Below, piece after piece: positions 57,697-64,000 of a stretch of DNA of 64,000 nucleotides. The position numbers were made by a program, and so were the translations under genes. The notes under the pieces are model-generated. The model was not told the origin of the DNA, searched no databases, and saw only the letters and a list, made by a program, of their open reading frames with translations. The first letter of the stretch is position 1. Each line of letters opens with the position of its first letter. The DNA lies in contig BPQB01000004.1 in assembly GCA_019973155.2 (NCBI GenBank), positions 124,001-188,000 of the forward strand, read 5' to 3'. This DNA is from Phanerochaete sordida (taxonomy: Eukaryota > Basidiomycota > Agaricomycetes > Polyporales > Phanerochaetaceae).

Positions 57697-59153
57697 TCAC
57701 ACAGCCGCCTCTACCGACGACCGCTCGCTGTCAGACTCTTTCAAGCCAGGCGGCCCTCCTTCCTTCTCGATACCGACGAACTTCTGCCTGGAGCAGCGCT
57801 GTCCTGCCACAGCACGCTGGATGTCAACGACGACATTCTCTGGGCTGCCAGCGCCGCTGTCCAGTTTGTGCTGCCCCGCAGACTCAGCGTCCTCATGCGC
57901 GAGGCCCAGCCGGACGGTGATGAGGCACTGCGATATCCCCTGCCCCAGACATTCAGAGGTCGCCATCACACCGGGCGCGGGCCCATCCGGACTCACGAAG
58001 AACAGCGGAATGATGCACCCCAGCACGAAGCCGATATCCAGGTTCGTCTGCGGCACGCGCAAGGGGTGAGCGACACGCCATGAGCAGAAACGGGAGGCGT
58101 ACCGTGACGCGGCCCTCCGGCGCGACGGTCGCGACGCCGTAGAACACGAGCCCGACCCACGTCACGAGCGCGCTCTCGACGCTCGCCTCGACGACCGTCG
58201 CGCACGGCACGCCGCCCGTGCGCCGCGCCGGCGCGGCCCGCGCCAGATACCTGCAACATCCGCACACATCAGCCCAGGCTCGTATGTATGACAAGAGCGG
58301 GTGCGCGCACGCACGCGATGCGGCCGACGACGGCGCCGGTGAGCAGCGTGTTCGTGCCGAGCATGAGCCACGCCCACGCGACGTTGACCGCGAACGTGGC
58401 GGCCTCGAGGTGCGCGACGTACGCGGCCGCGCTGCGGTAGAACGCGAGGTTCTGGAAGGCGCTCGCGAAGCCGACCACTGCCCGCGGGTCAGCGGGGCGC
58501 GGCAGGCGGGAGGGCGCACGCACTCGCGGTGGCGGCGACGGCCGTCGTGGACACCCAGAGCGTCCAGCGCGCGCACCCCCAGAGGACGTGCAGCCGCCAG
58601 GCGAGCAGGCTGTCGGAGATCAGGCCCTGCTGCGGGGTCAGCGGCGTGCTGGGGGGCGGGGTGGTGTGCGCACCGCGGTGACGCTGGTGAAGCTGGACGC
58701 GTCGTCAGCGATGGCCGCGGCGTGGACGCCCCCGCGGCTGACTCACAAGGCGACGGTGCTGACGGGGATGCACCACACGAGCATGTCGTAGTCTTCCAGC
58801 GTCGGCGTGCGTACTTTGGCGAAGGACACCGCGCGCATGGTGTAATGGATGCAGATGTCCACGAATCTGAGAATGGCAGTGAACACAGCGCAGATGCGTG
58901 CTGGCATGGCCACGTACAGCACCCAGGTGATGATTCGGAGTCGAGCGTTGGCCTCGCTCGCACGCCTGTACGTCGCCCACAGCGCGAGGACGAACAGAAC
59001 GAGGTATGCCCCTGCCATTATACCGTATCAGGCGTATGCGAGACCGCGAGTCAAGTGTGCGGGCGCACCGGAGAGCCCAGTGATGGATGAAAATAGCACT
59101 GCCTCGATGGAGAGTAGCCGGAAGGCAGCCTCAGGCACGGTGCTGTTCGACAT
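57697..59153 (-). CDS. Seven-TM membrane protein of basidiomycete type
   Basis: Seven exons (59069-59153, 58747-59011, 58674-58692, 58524-58629, 58315-58477, 58103-58250, 57697-58047) give 378 residues. An N-terminal MSNSTVPEAAFRLLSIEA lies before TM1 (SSITGLSGAYLVLFVLALW). TM2 lies near ITWVLYVAMPARICAVFTAI, TM3 near WCIPVSTVAFFTSVTAQ, TM4 near CARWTLWVSTTAVAATAM, TM5 near ATFAVNVAWAWLMLGTNTLL, TM6 near ALVTWVGLVFYGVATVA and TM7 near NLDIGFVLGCIIPLFFV. The soluble Ser/Gly/Glu-rich C-terminus ends SSVEAAV. The layout resembles the large agaricomycete family of seven-TM proteins often compared with GPCRs; ligand and coupling are unknown. One exon is only 19 nt. Confidence 0.72.
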
Positions 59154-60149
59154 CGCTGGTCGAGGGGAGACTGATGGCTCTACTGTTTACTGGGTAAGAG
59201 TTTTATAACAACATTCAAAGCACGCATGTCAGCATTTGCTAGAGACAACAAGAAAGCAAACCTGTCGACAGCCGGTGAAGGGATCAGCGCGGCTGAACGC
59301 TGTTACAATGCCTTCTCATGAGTGCGGGAGCTGGTGTGTTTGATATGGCCTCTCAAGGGCGCCGTAGGGGTGACCATCGCCAGAGGGCAGGCAGGGGCTG
59401 TGTCAAAGTTGTACAGAACGGTGTTGTGTCCAGCCCCCGCTATGATGCAGCTCAGTCTTCTCGACACTTCCTACGAAATAGTTTCCAAGAGTGTGCATAT
59501 GCAGCGTTGGGCTCACTGGAAGCATCATAAGTTGCTGGGTATCTACAGGTTGTCAGCACTTGAGACTGACATACCGTGTCAAACATCAAAGGGTGCGTCC
59601 CTACTTCCTCGTAGCTGTGGGAGTGATGTGGAATTCAGCGCCAGTGAAGTTTAGCAGCGCCGCCACGTCTAGGAGTATTGGCAGTGTGGCTCGATGCGTT
59701 GGGCTGTTGTCAGTTTGCACTGTGGGGACCGGCGCAACACAGATTGCTGTATCACTGCGCCGCGGCGCACAAGATGTGCCTGGGAAAGCCAGTTCGAGAG
59801 TCGCAAATCGCAACTTGTTCGAGCTCGAATTTCTCGCGGCTGCCAGACATGCTTTGCGTGTAAACATAGCGCCATGGTCGGCTCGTGGGAGCCTGAGAAC
59901 CTGCATGGGACTTTAGCGAAAGTCGAATCTGGCTCGAGGTAGCAGCAGGACGCAAGAGCGTACACCCCGCCGTCGTCGGCCCGCCCATCTTCGTGGCGTC
60001 GGAGTCTTCCGAACAATTTAGAGCACCGCTCACAGCTTGCAGCAGGCTGGTCTCCTACCACCAACGCCGACTTATATTCTCACCGCAATTTTCGTCCATT
60101 TTTAAGACAGTTTTTATGCCTCGGTCGGGCCAATAAGCATACGCTATAC

Positions 60150-60210
60150 GCACGAGGAACCCCTTCTTTGACGTTGTCCGTGACCAAGTTGATGTTTCCG
60201 CCCTGCTCTG
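60150..60210 (+). repeat. Diverged short direct repeat, copy 1
   Basis: The core GTTGTCCGTGACCAAGT is shared with copy 2 at about 60950-61045, with further matches on both sides (CACGAGGA upstream, TTTCCGC and CCTGCT downstream) and an insertion in copy 2. Confidence 0.45.
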
Positions 60211-60949
60211 GCTCAGTTCGAACGCCGCGGGCTCTGGACTGTGCTGGCTCTGCTCAGCTACATTACGACCCAAGCCAGAAATCATTGCAAACAATGAGCT
60301 AGAGGCTCGAGAGGCTCGGCTTTGGCTTGAGCCGCAGCCCGCGCACATAGAGGCAAGTCGTGAAATTGAGCCCCTGCGGCAGCTCCAATGACTGACGTAC
60401 AGCGCCATTCAAACCCTCTGAGCAGTGGAAACTCGATTCAATATGAAGCTTGCGTCGAACTCCCGCCGTCGACGTGCTTTTTGGCCTTGCAATCGGGCCT
60501 CGCGCAAAGGCGGCAGGCCTCCAAGTATGGCCTTGCAACGTCGCACTCCTTCGCCTCGACTTTATTCGCGGCCCTTCGGTCTCGCAGGTAACTCCAAATT
60601 CAACGTCCCCTTTTTTTCTTTGGCTGATTGCAATGGTCGCCACTCTTGAGGTGACCGTCTCTGAGCTTCGGTTTCGTAAAACCTTTTCGCCTTACGCATT
60701 GCCCATCGCACCTGCTCATTATCCTCCGCATCGCAGCCCGCCGTCGGCGCCCAACTGAAGGAACTACCACGAGAGACCATCATCTCAACTACAGATGCCT
60801 CTGCGAGGAATCACAGTCGACGGCGCACCGTTGGCTCACGACCAACATTCGAAAGCACGAGAGCACGATGGTACGACAGATACTCGCTCGGCTTCAACTT
60901 AAGATGACTTGACACGCCTCAGCCAGGGCCACAAACACAAGCAACACCC

Positions 60950-61045
60950 ACGAGGAGCCACGTATCTGCGGGTCTGAACGATCTACCATCTTCGAAGTTG
61001 TCCGTGACCAAGTCGACTTTCCGCTTCCCTGCCTGCTGCCAACAG
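60950..61045 (+). repeat. Diverged short direct repeat, copy 2
   Basis: This is the second copy of the repeat at 60150-60210, in the same orientation and about 825 bp downstream, with about 25-30 extra bases between its left flank and core. Confidence 0.45.
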
Positions 61046-61766
61046 CGACGATATTGTACGGAGTAATGCTGGCAGTGAGTCTGACCCGACGCGCTGTGCA
61101 CGGGCCCCCTTGGCACGAACATGACCCAGTCCTCTGTGTGCGATCTGACTTGCTTTCCCTTGCTAGACCCGAAGTGCGAGCCCTCGCAGCGCACTTTCGT
61201 TCATTCCCAGTGCACAGCACCGGATCGCTGCTCCCACCGGGCCGCCGCACGTACGGCAGCTGCCGCAGACGAAGAAGCTCAGCACGCCCCTTCGCCAGAG
61301 CCCCACCCTGCGCTTCTCCTGCGACGCGTCGTCTCACATGACCACCGCGTACGTCGGGCTCCCCTCCGCTCCCGAGGCCCTAGCCTGCAAAGGGCAGCGA
61401 CTGCACATCCTCGCCCCCCGTGTCTCCCCGCCGCACGCGCGGATCAACGTCAAGGTTGGCCGCGGTCATGTCCCTTCTGTCATCAGCCCAGGCATGTGTC
61501 CGCCCATCACATGGACGCCCCCAACGCGCGCAGGCGCGCGCACCAGCCTCCCTCATTTCCCTGCGTCGTGCGTTGGTTATTAGCCTTCGCACGACAAATT
61601 GCACTGCAGTGTGGTCTACGAGGTTTCGCCTACGATATCCCAACGGGTGCACTTGTGCCGCCAGTCAGCACGCCCGCGCGTCGCACCGCGGCTTCGCGCG
61701 CGAGGCGCAGGGCTGATCGAAGTGCGCTCCACGCCCGGCTGCTGAGCCCTGCGCTGAGCACAACGG

Positions 61767-61774
61767 TATAAATA
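61767..61774 (+). promoter_or_regulatory. TATA box of the endo-polygalacturonase gene
   Basis: TATAAATA lies about 90 bp upstream of the ATG at 61862, a good core-promoter position for a short 5' leader. Confidence 0.55.
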
Positions 61775-61861
61775 TCTGCGGTGGAGCGAGAGGCAGCGGC
61801 AGGCTCACCAGACTCAGCTTCTCCAGGCTCAACTTCTCTAGGCAGCACCCCGGCAACCGCA

Positions 61862-63669
61862 ATGGCCCTCTCAATCGCGTTCGTGCTGCTCTCCGTCGCG
61901 CTCCCGCTCGTCGCCGCCGCACCCTCGGCGTGCACGGGCACCATCTCTTCCATGTCGGACGTCGCCGCGGCCGTCAAGTGCACGACCGTGAACATCAACG
62001 CGTTCACCGTGCCCGCGGGCGAGACGTTCAACCTCTCGCTCGAGGACGGCACGACCGTCAACATGCGTGAGCGCAGCTTTACGCATACCAGCGAGAGTAG
62101 CTCTGACTAGTTCACAGTGGGCGACGTCACCTTCGGCGAGAAGAACTGGGACGGCCCGCTCTTCCAAGTCAGGTACGCCGCGCCGTGCACACTGCCCCGC
62201 CAGGCTAACCAACCGCCAACACACCCCAGCGGCGACAGCATCACCTGTAAGCCGCCCCGAGACCGCCCCCGCCCTCACACTGACGCACACCGCAGTCAAC
62301 GGCAACGGCCACACCTTCAACGGAAACGGCCCGTTCTATTGGGTACGTCGGCGCCTCCGCCGTCCCGGACACGCTCACTGAGTGCCCGCCATGCAGGACG
62401 GCCAGGGCGGCAACGGCGGCGTCACGAAGCCCGCGCCCATGATGAAGTGCGCCCGCCCCCGCCCCCACATCCACCGAGACTGACCACGCCCAACCTCCCG
62501 CACAGGATCAAGATCTCGGGCACATTCACTGTACGTCGCGCGCACTTGCTAGCGCACGCACGCGGGCTGACTGGCCCCTGCAGAACGTGAAGGTGCTCAA
62601 CTCGCCCGAGCGCGCCTTCAGCGTGTCGAACCCCGGGCCGCTCACGATCTCGAAGATCACCGTCGACAACTGTGCGTGCCTGTCCCCGTTCCCCGTGCCA
62701 CGCCCCTCTCCTTTCGTGGCGCGGCGTGCAGAGAGCTGATGGCGTGCGCAGCGCTGGGCGACCAGCCGAACGCGAACAGCGGCGGCAAGGCCGCGGGGCA
62801 CAACACGGACGGCTTCGACGCGAGCACGACGGACCTGACGATCGAGGACAGGTGCGCGGGAGCTGTTTTTTTCTTGCGCGCGGGAGCTGTCTCCTTCTGC
62901 GTGACGGCGTGGGAGGCGCAGGCGAAGGCTGTCAGCTGAAACCTTGCAATTTATAGCACCGTCATGAACCAGGACGACTGCCTCGCGATCAACAAGGGCA
63001 GCAACATCGTCTTCCAGCGCAACACGTGCTCGGGCGGGCACGGCATCTCCATCGTGCGTCCCTCCTCCTCCCCCTCCCTTCCTCCCCTCCCCCGCTCCCC
63101 TCTGCTTTAAAAATCTACTGGCGAGCGGCGCACGCTGACACGCGTACAGGGCTCGATCGCGAGCGGCGCGACGGTGAACGGCGTCGTGATCTCGGGCAAC
63201 ACGGTCACGAACAGCGACCAGGCGCTGCGCATCAAGACGGACTCGGACGCGACGAGCGCGTCCGTCACGAACGTCACGTACAGCGGCAACACCGGCTCCG
63301 GCCTCCGCCAGTTCGGCGTGCTCATCGACCAGAGCTACCCCGACACGCTCGGCACGCCGGGCACGGGCTGCATCGTCTCGGTGCGTGCATGCAGGCCTGG
63401 TTGGCTGCGGGCGATGGCTCACATGCGCGGGGCTCCCAGGACATCAACTTCACGGGCTCGAAGACGACGCTCACGGTGAACAGCGGCGCGGAGCGCGTCG
63501 CCGTGAACTGCGGCAAGGGCTCCTGCACCGGTACGCCGTGGTCGCCCAGCCGTTGCGCCGCGCGCTGACTCCTGCTGCAGGCACCTGGAACTGGGCGGAC
63601 CTCTCCGTCTCGGGCGGCTCGGCGGGCAAGATCGTCAACTTCAGCGGCATCTCGGGCTTCACCCAGTAG
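61862..63669 (+). CDS. GH28 endo-polygalacturonase
   Basis: A secreted endo-acting pectinase that cleaves alpha-1,4 homogalacturonan. Twelve exons (61862-62066, 62118-62172, 62230-62246, 62296-62342, 62397-62446, 62506-62530, 62584-62671, 62752-62851, 62957-63053, 63150-63380, 63440-63530, 63581-63669) give 364 residues, all phases closed; exon 3 is only 17 nt. Signal peptide: [20 protein letters not shown]. All four family motifs are canonical: NTDG (180-183), QDDC (201-204), GGHGIS (222-227) and RIK (255-257). [17 protein letters not shown] and [15 protein letters not shown] are typical first coils of fungal endo-PGs. This is the catalytically complete counterpart to the divergent GH28 at 51.6-53.5 kb. 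Confidence 0.94.
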
Positions 63670-63814
63670 GGAGGAGTAGGAGTAACTTCATTTTTTTTTC
63701 TTTCGCATTCCGGACACGTCCTGTCTACGATTTTGGCGGCCGGCCACTGTCCGCGCGGATTTCGCCTCACAGTAATAAAAAAACAACAGTGCATTGCGGT
63801 CCAAAGCAAACAGT

Positions 63815-64000
63815 CTACGCGTACGAGGCCTGCGGCTGACTTGGCTCCTCGCCGAAGCCGTAGTTCTCGCCCTTGACGAACGCGCGGGTGCACTGCGCCA
63901 TCGTGACCGACCTATGAATAGCTATCAGCACGCTGCGGGGCACGGGCGGGAGAAGGGCACGCACGCTCTTGAGATGGGGTCCGTCTGGTAGAAGTTCTCT
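63815..64000 (-). CDS. nuo78: NADH:ubiquinone oxidoreductase 75/78-kDa subunit, C-terminal end (partial)
   Basis: The nuclear-encoded NDUFS1/Nuo78 subunit of mitochondrial complex I carries three Fe-S clusters in its N-terminal part, outside this window. Visible here are the last two exons (63965 to beyond 64000, and 63815-63911), giving ENFYQTDPISRASVTMAQCT followed by RAFVKGENYGFGEEPSQPQA and SYA. The DxISRAS-x-TMA-x-C block is the family's C-terminal signature. The gene reads leftward and is convergent with the endo-polygalacturonase gene, 145 bp away. Confidence 0.75.
   Translation of the reverse strand, partial: RELLPDGPHLKSVRALLPPVPRSVLIAIHRSVTMAQCTRAFVKGENYGFGEEPSQPQASYA

Larger units (their letters stand above)
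59154..61861. other. Gene-poor interval, 2.7 kb
   Basis: Open frames overlap on both strands (61121-61771 +, 60894-61337 -, 60299-60643 -) with no domain or splice support. Two diverged copies of a short sequence lie at about 60150-60210 and 60950-61045. The right end holds the promoter of the endo-polygalacturonase gene. Confidence 0.4.

Noticed and set aside
60894..61337. Walker-A-like GSRQGSGKST on the minus strand
   Set aside because: It is an isolated match in a frame with no Walker B or ATPase blocks, and it overlaps a short DNA repeat; chance is the simpler reading.

Overview
The window is nuclear DNA from a filamentous basidiomycete, most likely a wood- or litter-inhabiting agaricomycete (Polyporales-like by the look of the proteins). 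Genes lie close together on both strands and are cut by many 45-70 nt GT-AG introns. The gene set includes families typical of Agaricomycetes: a Clp1-like regulator, a UstYa-like (DUF3328) oxidase, a CFEM protein, capsule-type CAP59 and capsular-associated proteins, and GH5/GH28 enzymes. I rebuilt exon structures by eye and checked them for reading-frame closure. No alignment or search was run, so family names rest on recognised motifs.

Layout. 1-9.7 kb: an alginate-lyase-fold secreted protein (cut by the window edge), a small secreted protein, an F-box protein, a Clp1-like protein and an unknown conserved-looking protein. 10-16.8 kb: a 1233-residue FHA protein with Ki-67-like short repeats, a universal-stress-domain protein and a WW-domain protein. 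17-21.3 kb: NOP53 (60S ribosome assembly), COP9 signalosome subunit 1 and an intron-containing tRNA-Ala(CGC). 21.5-27.6 kb: a UstYa-like protein, then a head-to-head pair of capsule-type genes (CAP59-type mannosyltransferase and an SGNH-like capsular-associated protein). 28-37.6 kb: RPL31, a CFEM GPI protein, a four-TM protein with a 4-nt exon, RPL34, a PHO13-type phosphatase and PIG-F/GPI11. 38.7-47.2 kb: a transaldolase-like protein that has lost its catalytic lysine, a coiled-coil low-complexity protein, a gene-poor GC-rich stretch and a GNAT acetyltransferase. 48.6-63.7 kb: NADPH oxidase A, two GH28 pectinases, a membrane-anchored GH5 exo-beta-1,3-glucanase and a seven-TM protein. The right edge holds the C-terminus of the complex I 78-kDa subunit.

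Housekeeping functions (ribosome, proteolysis control, GPI synthesis, complex I) are interspersed with cell-surface and wall functions (glucanase, pectinases, capsule-type sugar transfer, CFEM, GPI ethanolamine-phosphate transfer, ROS-producing NoxA). This is ordinary eukaryotic mosaic order rather than a single operon-like cluster. The points most worth follow-up are the pseudo-transaldolase with a basic C-terminal tail, the FHA plus repeat protein that looks like a fungal counterpart of Ki-67, the capsule-type divergent pair, and the very small exons.
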